Part shown: positions 1 to 11,832 of the stretch, one piece after another | Numbering within the stretch: position 1 is the first letter of the stretch | Layout: every line of letters starts with the position of its first letter | Assembly (NCBI RefSeq): GCF_023278565.1 | Contig: NC_064676.1 | Span: forward strand, 62,001 to 126,000 | DNA: 64,000 nt | Source of the DNA: Colletotrichum lupini | Taxonomy: Eukaryota > Ascomycota > Sordariomycetes > Glomerellales > Glomerellaceae | Direction: 5' to 3' | The notes under the pieces: generated by a model | Database searches by the model: none | What the model saw: the letters and a program-made list of their open reading frames with translations, nothing else | Told to the model about the DNA's origin: nothing | Position numbers and translations under genes: made by a program

Positions 1-649
1 GGGGGTCTTCGTCTACTATACAGTTATGTTCATCTTTGTGAGCATACTTCAACCCAAACAGTCCTTCAAGTGATGCCAAATTCGCCCTTGAACGTCTGGT
101 ATTTTCATACCTCAGCTGTTACTCAACGCACAGCCAGGCAGAAGAGATCACAAGGAATGAACTCAATCGAATTGACAAAGAAGTGACAATGTCAAGTCTA
201 ATTCTAGAGAGTATGGCAATTGTGGGAACACGAGAGCAGGTTGCGTCATTGAGTTGTCAGTCACACTTGATCAGAATGGTCCGAGATACCTACCGTCAAC
301 ACATGCCCCAATAGATTGATGGTAACTGACAAGAAAGACACCAGATAGCAATGAAATCAATTCTATGTGACCCCTCCCAAGGAAGACGCAGAGACCAAAG
401 CCATATTCCAAGATCCTATACGCCTAATTACCACATAGTTCTCCATCTTCTGCAAGACCAATTGAATTAGGGTGTGTGTAAGCAGCTGCAATTGGGAAAC
501 TGTTGCAATGCATACCACAGACCCACTAATTGACAGTCAAAACAAAGCAAGTCTAGCCACCCTGACCCTCTAAACTTCATTCAAATGGAATACCATTCAT
601 TGTCTATCAAAAGGATACGGACGATTGCCAAGGGAATCAAAAATCGAAT
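1..649. other. Gene-free sequence
   Basis: GC-normal sequence with no open frame that resembles a protein and no RNA gene before the tRNA that follows. A T5 run on the minus strand at 639-643 belongs to the tRNA as its Pol III terminator. It may be the flank of a gene outside the window. Confidence 0.5.
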
Positions 650-721
650 CGACCGAGCTGGGACTCGAACCCAGAACCTTTGCCACCGGAAAGCAACGCG
701 CTGCCATTGCGCCACCCGGCC
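650..721 (-). tRNA. tRNA-Arg (anticodon CCG)
   Basis: The minus strand folds into a complete cloverleaf of 72 nt: a 7-bp acceptor stem (GGCCGGG with CTCGGTC, two G-U pairs), a D arm GCGC/GCGC with loop AATGGCA, an anticodon arm TTGCT/GGCAA with loop TTCCGGT, and a T arm CTGGG-TTCGAGT-CCCAG. Position 34-36 of the loop reads CCG, so it decodes CGG (Arg). There is no intron. A T5 run at 639-643 (minus strand) lies just downstream as Pol III terminator, and the A box (TGGCGCAATGG) and B box (GGTTCGAGTCC) are intact. The open frames crossing this site on both strands are translations of the tRNA and are not genes. Confidence 0.95.
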
Positions 722-3211
722 GTATCCTTTGTTTTCCGATAAAAGCCGGGGTCGACTGACTGGACAAGAAGCCCTGTACGCGCGAAGGAAGGGCCTGTCT
801 GGCCTCTCCGTCGGCGATGCGAGAGCTAGAAGCCCTTGATGCTGTAGCGATAGCCTCTGGTATCTGAGCGGTGTAAGTTCGAAGTCCCAGTGAAGAAGGC
901 TTGAGGGGTGATGGCTGCGGGTGCTTGAAGGCTGTTTCAATGTCCGTCCGGCCGGAACAGGGTGGGTCCGAAGTAGTTTAGATATGGCCAAAATCGATGC
1001 CTGCCTGCTTCAAATCATTAGACGGTGCATCGAAATACCATGAGCCTTTCAGTCGTGGAGGGTCACCAGGTATTACTACACTTCCAACGCTCTTGGCAGG
1101 CAGAAAACCTTTACCCACATCACGCATCATCATCAAAGTTTTTTTTCATTGAGTACTGAAACAAAGGGGGCTAATATGGGGGTCAATATGTGAACAGTCA
1201 AGATTCTCAGTCTCTCAAGTGCCTTGAAGAACCTTCCGCCTGAGCTCGGAATGCGACTGGTTTAGGCATGGACGCATTGGCGCTCCGCTGAGCGCCATCA
1301 ACAGGAATGCCCTCGCACCGTCGGGATAATCTTCCATCTTCCTTCACTTAACAAAAAACCATCCAATGTCTGCAATAAGACATCATCTATAGGTATACAA
1401 AAAATGCCGCGCGCGAAAACTTTCAATTCAGACTAAGGAAGCCTGGAAACAAAAGCGCGCAGATTATCTACTTGCCGTGTTCCCGAAGAAACAACACTTA
1501 CATTATTCAGGGTCAGCAAACTTCGCCGGATCGCCTAGTAACCGTCTATTCAGGATGCCAAGTGCCGTGTTCCTGAAAGACAGCTCGGGCAGTTGCGGGC
1601 GGGAACGAACTCTCTTCTCTATCGGATGGACGTTGCGAAGAGAGCCATGGCTGTCTTGTTGGTAAACTCATCAATTCCCAAGGCCCTCCTCTCTACTCAT
1701 TTCTGCGAAATTCCACCGAAAGGTACCACTTCTCCGCACTCCCCTCAAAAAGTCCGCAATAACAGTTTATGCGTATGCGCCGTGCCTTCAAGTGGGCGAT
1801 GGTTGCGGGCAAAGTCCACTAATTAGGCTTTTTAACTCGGCTTCTTGCGAGCCTAACCAGGTTGCGAGGGGGACAGTCTGCTGTCAATGCCGAAAAAGGG
1901 GGCATCTTAGTTTCCCTGAGGAGTCATGTTTCTCTCTGGGTTTTGCTGACGCTCAAGGGAGGCTGGTCTTGTCAGCAGGGGCCTGGAAGCACTTTGTCCC
2001 CCCCTCACGTTAGAATTTCTCGCCTGCCAACTCTGACGCTCAGGAGCTTGCAACTTGGTGCAGTCCGGCAGTCGCAGTTTGGTAGGTGAGTGATCGCCTC
2101 CTCATAGCGTAACATTCCTGGCTGGTAATCTGCTTAAGATAGCCTTATGACTCGCAGATCTCTCACGTAGGAAGTTGTAGACGACTTGGCGTTGCTTGAG
2201 GTCCAGGGCCGATGGGCAAGGGGTTCTGCCCCGTAGCGCACCCAGAATAAAGACCCCGGCCGCCGAGCCGGAGATCTCGTCCTCAACTAGTGGCCGGATT
2301 GCTCAAGACTTGGGGGCGCCGCCATGGCGCGCCGTGGCGTTCCGGAGCACCGGTTCACTCATACCCACCATCCCGATCTTTCGCGGTTCCAACATCCAAA
2401 CTGACGGCTTGGCACTGCAATCAGCGCTTGGTGTCGCCCTGATTATGATAGCTCGATGACTCGAGAATAACCCAAATTCCCAAATCGCTCTTTGCTTGAA
2501 CTCTGCACAAAGTGCCGGTTCTCGTATCTCTCTAAGAATTTAGAGTATTGGTTCCCTCTGAGCTTCTCGCCTTCTTGCTGCGCGAACGCCCGAACCCCCA
2601 GACAGGGTTTGTCGCAGGTTTCGCGAGTTGTGACCACGTCCACAACCGTCCGCACCGGAAGCAGAGCGGCTCAAGAACTTGCGACGTTTCACCCGCGTGG
2701 ATCCCACCAAGCTTGTCTTGCTTTCGTACCTGGAGAGCCTCAGCAACGCTTGTTTCGCTCCAGGGATCACCCTCGGCTTATTTTCAACGATGGCAACTTG
2801 CAGTTGGTCGTGTGCAAAGAGAAGAACGGGGTACCACGTTAGCTCCCGTGGTTCCGGCCAACGGTTAGCCTCCGCAGACCGCAAGGATTATGGGAGGATG
2901 GCTTGGAAGCTATGATCGCCGGGTCATCAGCGTCGGATCATTGACATCTCTCTGTCAGCGACAAGGATCACATCGTCGTCGGGCTGAGGCCGAGTTGTGG
3001 TATTTGTAGTCGCAAGGCCGCCCATCTGGCCTTGACGCTGCATCGTCCGGTCTCTGCTCGCCTTGTCTCATCATTCATATCATCGTGCTGGTCACTCGTT
3101 TCTTTCAATCTTGTCTAATCCAAATACTGTCCTTTATTCAAAAACCGCGAGACTACCTGCACTTCCGCTTTCACAGGCCGATAAACAAACATCCCAAGTA
3201 ATTACTTCAAG
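722..3211. other. Gene-free sequence upstream of LPMO-like gene
   Basis: About 2.5 kb without a recognisable gene. Several short frames (60-116 codons) overlap on both strands around 1480-2900, but none resembles a family I know and none shows a consistent intron-exon chain. The last 150 bases before 3212 are pyrimidine-rich and then A-rich, as expected for a fungal promoter and leader. Confidence 0.5.
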
Positions 3212-3826
3212 ATGCGCGCTTCAATCACTGCCGCCACGGCGCTGCTCGCCGCTTTGGTTTCTGCTCATGGCAACATCGTCTCGCCTCCTGCCCGTGGTGT
3301 CGGCGCCGCAATGTCTGCAGCGTGTGGACAAGCGAACGTGAAGGCCGTGACGGCCGATCCTACCATTCCCCTGGAAGACTTCACCAACCCTCCTGCAACA
3401 TGTAAGCAAGCCTATGGTACATGAGCGAATGACCCAAGTTACTAAAACTCCACCCAAGGCCAACTTGATCTATGCAGAGGAGCCAAGTTCGAGGACAACA
3501 AGGCCAATGTCCAGACCTTCAAGGCTGGACAGGTCGTCAACATGAAGGCCGAGATCCCGATCCCCCACGAGGGCCCCATGAATGTCTCCATTGTCGATAC
3601 CGCAACCAACAAGGTTATCGGACAACCCCTCATCGTCTTCGACAGCTACGCCGACGAGAACCTCGCGGCACTGCCCAAGAACAACACCGACTTTGACATC
3701 ACCATGCCCTCCAACCTGCCCGCGGGCACCTGCGCTCAGGCTGGCCAGTGCGTCGTTCAATGGTTCTGGGTTGGCACTGCGGCGAAGCAGACATACGAAA
3801 GTTGTGTAGACTTTGTTATGGCTTGA
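3212..3826 (+). CDS. Secreted LPMO-like (chitin-binding type-4-like) protein
   Basis: Two exons, 3212-3401 and 3459-3826, split by a 57-nt intron (GTAAG donor, ACTAAAAC branch-like site, AAG acceptor), give 185 aa. Residues 1-18 are a signal peptide ending ..LVSA, so the mature protein starts with His19 (HGNIVSPPAR). A free N-terminal His is the hallmark of copper histidine-brace lytic polysaccharide monooxygenases, and the HGxxxSPPxR start resembles the LPMO_10/chitin-binding type-4 fold. His100 in IPHEGPMN is a candidate second brace ligand. Six Cys (38, 64, 69, 155, 161, 179) suggest disulfides. The joined intron restores C-Q-L-D-L-C-R-G-A-K, which supports the splice. The likely role is extracellular polysaccharide binding or oxidation; substrate and activity are inferred only. 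It converges on the regulator gene at 4083-6318. Confidence 0.8.
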
Positions 3827-4082
3827 GCGATTAGAGTATTGTCGCCTAGGTAGTTATAGAGCAATGGGAGGTCTTTTGAGCGCGTTTGAGCACGTAGATC
3901 AGCATCGCATCCCTGTGAATGCTGCACCATTTTGAAGAGCTTTTTTTTTTATTTCACCCTAATTGTCCATGACAAGGAATGCGAAACACTTTATTTCCCC
4001 TTGATGTAACAAAGCTTCGTGGCACCACTAGTGTGTGATGACTTTGTCATGGACGATCAGTCACTCATGTTTAAAAATGACA

Positions 4083-6318
4083 TCAAGACGTCCAATCCCC
4101 AAGTAATAGGTCGAGCGGCATATTTTCCATGAAGTCTATGGAGGACTCATTGAGCAGCATCCGCAGGCTTGGGTCCGCAGCATCGTCATCAAAAGCTGGT
4201 TGACTTTCACTATAGAAGGCAAAGTCATTCTCACTCGGCAGATCAGCAAAGTTCTGGGTCGGCGCAACAAAGTGGGACGCCGCCGGTCTCGCTTCAGCCT
4301 CATCTAACATTTGAGGAACCACGGATTGGAAGTAGGCTTGATCCAATCCCAAGTCCAATTGCGGTAGAAACTGGAACTGGTTGTGGATGCGCTCCAGCAT
4401 CTCCAGACATCGTTTCGCCGATCTGCTCTTCTGCGCCAAGGTCTTTAAGCAGGCGCGTGACTTGGAGACTGAGTGCTGCCATGCAAGTCTGTCGGTTTGG
4501 TCTGTGGAAGTGCTTTTGGTGAGATAGTTTGCTTCCAGGACTAGAGTGGCCTGGAAAAGAAAGTATGTCGCGTACCACACGATACCCTGGTGTAGAGAAA
4601 CTTCATTCGCCATACAGAAAGTAGCAATATCATGAATGCTTTGCATAGCAACGTTCAGGCACTTCTCTTCCGCCTTCACTTTGGTGGGCAGGTAGCTGTG
4701 GTGTTGCTGACTGCCGCGCCAGAGGAGAATGCGAAGGTTCTGCTCTTTCCAGAGTACGACCGCTCGAGGCGCCCGGAACCACGATGGGCAGTCGGTCTGG
4801 GTGAAATATGCGGGCAAAGCTTGTTCCCAGCAGTTCAGATCTCGGTCCATTGTTTCGGCCACTCTGTATCCGACTTTTGTTCCGGCGGTTTTTGCCAGTA
4901 GAAACTCATGATACACAGCATCAGCAATTTTGGCTAGCTTTGCTTGGGCGATAATTGCTGAGTAGGTAGTTGGGTAATTGACCGGTGGCGGAACCGGTGC
5001 CTTGAGAGGCAGTTCCTAGAAGAAATGAGCAAAGAGGAATCAAAAGGACCGAAACTTAGGAAGACAACACACCTTATCGTCGATATTTCGAGGAATCCGG
5101 GTATCTATGAAATCTTCTGACATCGCGGGTGGCCTCCCTGTGGTGATGTTAAAACCACTCTCGAAACAGTAGATAGTCCAGAAGAGCTGCCGTCGCCGCT
5201 CATGTCCTAAAGTATCTTCTAACCCTGGAGGTTCGCGATGAAGACCTAAACCCAACGCCATTCTGTACGCTAAACCGCTAAAGTTGTAGCCAGTATTGGT
5301 TCTATCTCTCTTCTGGAGGTAGTTGCTCATAAGCAAAAAGGCCTGAACTGTCTCGATGGTGCCGGACTCAAGCATCTGAAGAGACAGACTGGACCGCGCT
5401 GCGCTGTAGTAGCTCGACTGCAGATGCTCTGACTCGGTGCTAGAGAGCCAGTGGCCGATGGCTAAAACCATTTGATAGACGACACGCCATGGTGAGTTCG
5501 TGGGCCGTTGACGACGCCCTGCTTCAACCCTTTCTCTGAAAATCCGCTCGTGAAGAACCGGGTAGGAGGTATTGTAGAGTAGGAAGTAGGCATCGATCAA
5601 CCGACCAGCGATATATGACGATGGCAGATCGAAAGGCTCAGGTACCGCGAAACCGGCTGAACTGGATGATCTACGTTGTCTTTTACGATGCGATGTGTGG
5701 TGGTGAGTGGCTGGATGCGCAACGTGGATCACGGAGTCGATCTCCCCAAGCAACTGGGAACCGGAACTGCTCCCTAAGAGTTGACGTTAGGCATCGCTCA
5801 TCGGTCAACTGTCTTCCGCAGATCAATCCAGAACATGGCTTACCTAAGTAACCAGAGTCATGGGTTGGCAGCATGGCCATTCCGTCATTCTCGTGGGCAG
5901 AAGATTTGAACTCTGGCGATAGCGACCCTTCGTGCCATTCGTAGCTGTGAGGTGTAGCTTCATCCGAGTCTCCCGGCGGGGAATGTAACGAGCCGCTGCC
6001 ACCATCATCCTCATTTCCTACTGACTCCTGCTGGATCTGTGTCTCTTCAAGGGCTGAGTTGATGTCGAGCTCCGAGTTCAAGGACCTGATGAGACTCTGG
6101 AGCTGCTTGCATCGGAGTTCGGCGGCATCGAGATTCTTCCGGGTCAGAGGCGTCCGATCAGGGGGCTTCTCAAAGCTGCACGTCTTGCCTGCTTTGGCGC
6201 AATATGAACATGGGTCGTTGGCTGCGCTGCCTCTCATGCATCGGCTTTTGCGCTTCTGGCAGTTGACGCAGGCCCTGACGGTGGTTGAATTGGGACATCG
6301 GCGGCTGGAGTCCGGCAT
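4083..6318 (-). CDS. Zn2Cys6 transcription factor with fungal-specific TF domain
   Basis: Three exons on the minus strand, 6318-5844, 5773-5073 and 5015-4083, code for 702 aa. Introns are 70 nt (GTAAGC...TTAG) and 57 nt (GTGTGT...CTAG), and all phases close. Residues 17-47 hold a binuclear zinc cluster, Cx2Cx6Cx9Cx2Cx6C (C17, C20, C27, C37, C40, C47) with the basic KRKSR between Cys 3 ligands. An acidic/Ser-rich linker follows. From about residue 205 comes the fungal_trans middle homology region (LIDAYFLLYNTSYPVLHE, ALGLGLHREP, FWTIYCFES..TGRP). The C-terminus is acidic. It should act in the nucleus as a DNA-binding regulator of CGG-type sites; the target is unknown. The start is the first ATG, 16 codons before the first Cys. 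Confidence 0.9.
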
Positions 6319-7079
6319 ACTTCGTTCTTCAACGTTCAGTCCCTGTCATGAATGGTCCATGTGGAACATCGGGGATCAGAGGGCCGTGATTGAGCTCAAA
6401 TACAGTTTATTGTATCTGCAGAAATCCCCCAAGGCTGCGTGGGACATCTCAGGTCTCTTTGGAGAGTTTTAAGATATTATCCAACTTGCATACGCCTCAT
6501 CAGACAAGTTGTCACACTCCGAACTTTTGCTTTACCCCTCAAGACGTTGTCCTCGGAGCACAGTCGCCCGATGTGCGCCACTCAAAAGCCACAAACGCGG
6601 AATGAATTGCGGGGGAGCTTAGTGGGGAATACAGCTGGCTTCACAGACCACTCCAAGAGAGATGGACATTGCCAAGAGTCCTAATGATGGCCCCATCTAT
6701 ATCGGCAAAGTGCTTCCGTCTCCCAATATCATAGTACGCCAATATTGTCCGTGAACTGGGGAGAGTGCGCGAAGATGGCTGCGTAGATCAAATAGTGCCA
6801 GGCATGTTAAACTCGCCGAAGTGCGACCCAAATTTTGCCATCTTCCTTGTCACGATTCTTACACTGGGAAAGTAATCTGTTGACGATGAGAAACTGTTGG
6901 GGCGGGAACATGCAGAGTGTTTTACATATTTTTGATTAATATTAATTATTGCTTGATATTTGAAGTCTAAAGTCAAGACTCTAAGAAAAACAAGGAAATT
7001 CCCCTCTATCACTAAAACGCCACGCCATCTTTCTAATGTTGAGATATGAAACCATAACGAAGGTGGTTACTAGATTCGC
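6319..7079. other. Intergenic region between regulator and secreted-protein genes
   Basis: About 760 bases. The part next to 6318 is the promoter of the Zn2Cys6 gene (minus strand). The part near 6900-7079 is more AT-rich and is the 3' side of the next minus-strand gene. No coding frame here is supported. Confidence 0.5.
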
Positions 7080-9353
7080 TTATGCAGGGATAATGATCAA
7101 ATCAATGATAGTGCAGTAGCTGAGAGGTGCAGTCGCGCCGGAGAAGGCGTAGATGTGCTGGCCAGAGCCAGTGTTGCCGTCGCCGACCTTGCTCGCCTGG
7201 CGGATGCAGAACTGGTAGGCCTTGCCATTGGACTTCATGAAGACCTGGGAGTTGCCGTTGGCGAGAGTGGTGTAGGAGAAGATCTTCATGGCGCTGCTCT
7301 TGTTGTTGGACCAGTAGAGCAAGCTGTAAGTGGACGAAGTGTCGATGTAGTAGTAGGCGTTGTGAGTGACAGAGTAGAGGCTGCCGTCTGCGGCCACAAT
7401 GAAAGTCTCACGGCTGCCCTGCTTGTACCAGTTGTCGGTCATGTGGGTGGCATCGTCGGACAGGGCGTACTGGGAGTTGGGGTTGACGATGGGGTTGAGG
7501 CTGAGGTAGCCGATGGTACCAGTAGGAGCGCTGGCGGCGACGTTGATGGTGGTAGTAGAAGTGACAGTCTGGACGACGATGACGGTGCTGGTGGCTGCAG
7601 TGGTGGTGCTCAAAGCCGCGCCGCTGGTGATAGTCTGGACAGTGGTAGCGGAGGCGGTCATGGTGCTGGTTACGGGGGTGGCGAGCAGAGAGCAAGCAGA
7701 AGAGACGACATCGGCTGGAGATAGCAGTTAGTATCAAGCGGGTTGAGACAGAGGAGAATGAAACATACCAGAGAATCCGGAAAGACCAGCGGGGGTACCA
7801 TCGCGGCGAGCCTTTCTAAGAGTGGTGGTGTTGGAAGGAGTGACATCGGGAAGGGCAACAACATCGACGAAGTTTCCGTCATCATCCTTGGTACCGTTGA
7901 CGAGAGGCTCATCGCGGGCCCAGAGACCACGTCTGACCTTGATGGAGTGGTCGAGGGGAGTGGGATCATCGTGGAGGCAAGTAGTGGTGGGACGGGGAGG
8001 CAGGTCACGCTTGAGATGCTTGGTGACGGCAACCAGCTGGGTGGTGGTGCTGTAAGAAGTGGTCAAGGGAGTGACAGTCGAGACGACCGTGGTGGCAGGG
8101 ATGGTAGTGAAGTCAGTCTCTGTGGCGGTGGTGACCGGGGTCGTGTAGCCGAGGAGAGAAGAGCAGTAAGGCTGAAGGCTGGAGGTGACAATGGCAGAGC
8201 TGGCACTGGCGACGGCGCAGGGGATTCTGGGCTTGCCGGCATCCGTGGCGTTGGTGTAGGAGAAGCTGTAAGAGATAGTGTAGTGGTCACTGCCGCGCCA
8301 TTGGCCGTTGTTGACGGCATAGCTGTTGTCCCAGGACTTGGAGTACAAGGAGCAGTACTGTCCCTCGGGAACTCCATTCTTCAAGACGAAGAAGGTGTTG
8401 AAGAACTGGCAAGTCTGAGCAGGGGCGTTCGCGGGAGGGTGAGCAACGTTGTACTCGGACTGAGCGGTACAAGCAGCAGCGCAGAGCTTAGGATCGAAGG
8501 GGCCGTCGGTGAAGATCTTGGAACCCAGGAAAGTGTCGTATCCAGCGCAGTCGAGGGGAGCGTTGATGGAGTTATCTCCCAAGTAGACGGCGGAGCTGTA
8601 ACCGGCCTGGTCATCGGCACGCTGGGCAACGTAGCCGTTGGATCCGGCAATCACAACCTCGAACTGGTTGCGCCATTGGCCGCGGTTGGTCGCGGTGTTC
8701 TCGTAGACGGGACCACCCCAGAAGACACACTTGATGACATTGGTGCTAGCCGGGTTGGGGCAGGCATCGGCGGGTTCCTAGATGGGGTCAGAGTCTGGTT
8801 GCTTGTGTTGATAAGGTTTAAGACTTACAACAGAGGGATCACGCTCGAAGTAGATGTTGAAAGCAACACAGCCGTTGATGGCATCGCACTTGGAAGCGCA
8901 AGCCTGAGTGTCGTAGCTAGTGAGGGTAGTGTAACCCATGTAGCCATAGGCGCTGCTAGATCCCTGCAGGTTCTTGAAGGTGTTGAAGTAACCAGAGGGA
9001 GTGGCAGCATTGTTGGCAGCCGACGAGAGATCTGTGTCGCTCAGGAAAGCGGCCGAAGTGTCGGGGTTCGAGACGGGGCCGTATCCGACGGGCTGAATCT
9101 CGCAAGCGGAGCGCTCAACGAGACGCTTCTTCTCCGACTTGACAGGCGCAGTCTCCTGAGGAAGCGGGCTGGCCTTGACCTCGGCGACGACACTGGCGGC
9201 AGCAGCGTTGGCATCGTAAGGAACGATGGTCGGGGTAGCACCAACGGGGACGGTGGTGTGAGGCGGCTCGGGAGCATCGTCAATGACCTGCCAGACAAGG
9301 TCTTGGGCCTTGGCGAGCGCGACAAAGGCGCTGATGATAGGAGCAGAGCGCAT
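7080..9353 (-). CDS. Secreted Thr/Ser-rich tripartite protein, unknown function
   Basis: Three exons, 9353-8829, 8777-7769 and 7714-7080 (introns of 51 and 54 nt, GTAAGT/CTAG and GTATGT/CCAG), give 722 aa. An N-terminal signal peptide (residues 1-16) ends near AKA-Q. Residues about 120-340 form a Cys-rich module with NTFKNLQG..YTTLTSYDTQACASKCD..CVAFNIYFERDP and a later GQWR repeated at two places, resembling apple/PAN-like fungal extracellular domains. Residues 380-430 are a Thr/Ser-rich linker, a likely O-glycosylation region. Dibasic sites follow at 430-431, 456-457 and 498-499. Residues 560-722 form a Tyr-rich C-terminal module (LSLNPIVN.., YYYIDTSSTYSLLYW). I do not recognise a named family. 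The likely location is the cell wall or secreted space. A long frame on the opposite strand (7743-9362) is a shadow of this GC-rich coding sequence. Confidence 0.85.
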
Positions 9354-9728
9354 TTTGAATGATCTCTGTCGAACTGGAGAAGTCGATCGAAAGAATGAGC
9401 TTTCAAGGATCGGAGCTCAAGGTATTAAGAGAGTGAAGAGGAGCGAAGAGGCTTGAGTTGACTGATGAGATATTTTGTCGATAATGGCGGATATTTCAGT
9501 TCCTTATGTACTCATCCCACGACGCCTCTGACCTCGCAGTCTAGCCAAAGCTTTTTACTCTTCCGTTCGCCAATACCGCACTTGCGACGACAACAGTGCG
9601 CAGCTCTCTCCACGGCTTGCTTCATCTTCACGATGCATACAATAGTGTTGATGCTGAGTGCTCATTTCCACATCACGCGGCCGGCAAGAAGCGGTGGACA
9701 ACTAGGCCCGGAGCTGGACCACGGAGCT
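9354..9728. other. Promoter side of secreted-protein gene up to transposon junction
   Basis: GC-normal sequence, no gene. It ends in GAGCT (9724-9728), the left copy of the 5-bp target duplication of the retrotransposon that follows. The same GAGCT occurs at 16519-16523, so 9728 and 16524 were adjacent before the insertion. Confidence 0.7.
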
Positions 9729-9933
9729 TGTCGGATTGGAAGTCCAATTCGACCGCGGCATACAGCCGACTGCGCAGGGGCTAATTAGGGGCCCTATTTA
9801 CGATTATCGTAGCCAGCCTAACCTACGGTTAGAACCTCCTTTTTATACTTACTACGTAGATATTTATATAGTTTAATTAATCTCTTCGTTAACTACGGTT
9901 CAAACTAACTACCCTATAATAAGGATACTAATA
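9729..9933 (+). repeat. 5' LTR, copia copy 1
   Basis: 205 bp, starting TGTCGGATTGG and ending GATACTAATA. The first 90 or so bases keep CpA/TpG dinucleotides that are TpA in the 3' LTR, so RIP fades toward the outer edge. The first 25 bases hold an imperfect palindrome (GTCGGATTGGA / TCCAATTCGAC). Confidence 0.92.
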
Positions 9934-11832
9934 TTAATTAGTAGTTAAATTCTATTATTATAAATTAGTAAGGTATTTTATTATATAAAAAAGACGACCT
10001 CTTAATACTACACGGGATAAGAGATTTATAATAATTAACCTTATAAAAATAGACGAAAAAGGAGGCGATTCTCGAATACCGCACGGAATTAAGTAATTAT
10101 AGCCTTTTACTATTTACGAGAGGTCGACGTTTACTATATTAAACTACGTTAATTAATAGAACCGCTTAAGTAACTAGCTTTTTACCGTCGCCCCGAGTAG
10201 CTTTTTTATTAAACGACTTTTCTACGGCCGGCCTGCGATTAGAAATTAACTAAGTAATAAAAGGGATCGCTAGTAAGCGATAATTACCTAACCGTAATTA
10301 AGCTACGAAAAAGACTACCTAAAAGATATAAAATAGGGTACCGAGAGGCCGCAAAAGATAAGATCTCTAAGGTATCTAACCCCACTATATATAAGTAATA
10401 AGTAAGCATTTTTAGTAATTTCCTTAAAATATACGATCTTATAAAAAAGAGGGCTTAACTTTGTTAATTATACTTAACGGCCTATACGGTTCTTAATAGC
10501 TTATATAGCTCCTCTACGAGCCGCCCGGCGTTTACTTTTAACTATTTTTACGGAATACCGCCCTAAAGGAGTATACGGGATAGCGGAAATCAGTAACTAG
10601 TAAAGATCCCGAGACTAATTACTATATCTTCCTACGGTAATATAAACGTCTACCGCTACTATTATTAAAAGGAACTACTAAAACCTACCCTTTTTTACTA
10701 AATAAAAAGGAGGATCTTAGTAAGTATAATAGCTAGTAATTTAGAAAGGTAGTAATAATCGCTAAAAATAGTATAAACGAGAGTAGTAGCGAGACGGTAA
10801 GAAGAAGTGAGAATCTCCTAGACCCTAATAAATTCGTTAAGTAGTAAAAGCACGGATTTATTATAACTAACGTGCGGATTAGATATATCCCCGTTAAGAT
10901 TAAATACGTTAATAACTACTAATACGGGCATAAACTAGAGCACGCCCCTTAGCGAGTTAGGGTAAAGAAGAAGAGGACGAAACCCGATCCTAAATAAAAT
11001 CCTAATCCCTTATAAGTAAGTAAATATTAACCCGGATTATTAAGGAACGTAAATATATAGAATTGCGGATTAGCCTAACGGCGAGTAAATTAAAGTAGTA
11101 TTAATCTATTTAACTAAGGTTTATAAGAAAAAGGGGCTATAGGGGTAACCCCTATTTTATAAAATCGCAAACGACCTTAGCTACTAACTAGACAAATAAT
11201 TCGTAAGCACAAGCCTAGGAATTGTAAAAGTAGTTAATAGATTCCTTTATAGGCGAGGGGTATTACTAGCGTAATTATAATTATAAGAGCTATACGAAAT
11301 ACTAGTAATAATAATTATAAAGGAGGAATTCGTACTATAGAACTAGGCATAGGTCGATAGAGCGTATAATTACTTTAACGAATTTAAAAAAAGGGTAAAC
11401 GACCTAGATTTCCTCCTTATAATTATTAACAGAAATCTATCGTTATAAAAGGATATACTAAGGTAAAATATAGTGCTAGAAGTACGATAATTAATAATTT
11501 TACTTATTTCGATCTATAACTCGTTACCGCTACTAATACGAAATTTAGTACCGATCGGCTAATAAGAAAGGAGGTAGACGACCCGAAGTTATTAATAATA
11601 CGTAGCGACGTAGGGATCGTATATAAATACCGAAAATCTAATAGTAAATACGAGGTAATTTATAAACCTTAAAAAGATCTTCCTAAAAGAGAAATTATAC
11701 TCTAGGGGGAAGTATAAGGTCTTATAAAAAACCCTAACGATATTTTACGATTATTATAAAAAAGTTAGAATTAGGGAATACTAATACTATTTAGTAATTA
11801 ATATCGTACTCGTAAGCAAAGCTTTTAATTAT

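Noticed and set aside
581..991. Open frames on both strands over the tRNA
   Set aside because: They contain the translated tRNA-Arg and have no other similarity.
7743..9362. A 539-codon open frame on the plus strand
   Set aside because: It lies opposite the three exons of the secreted-protein gene and crosses its introns. Its Gly/Val/Ser-rich content is the mirror of GC-rich codons; the minus strand has signal peptide, splice sites and conserved modules.
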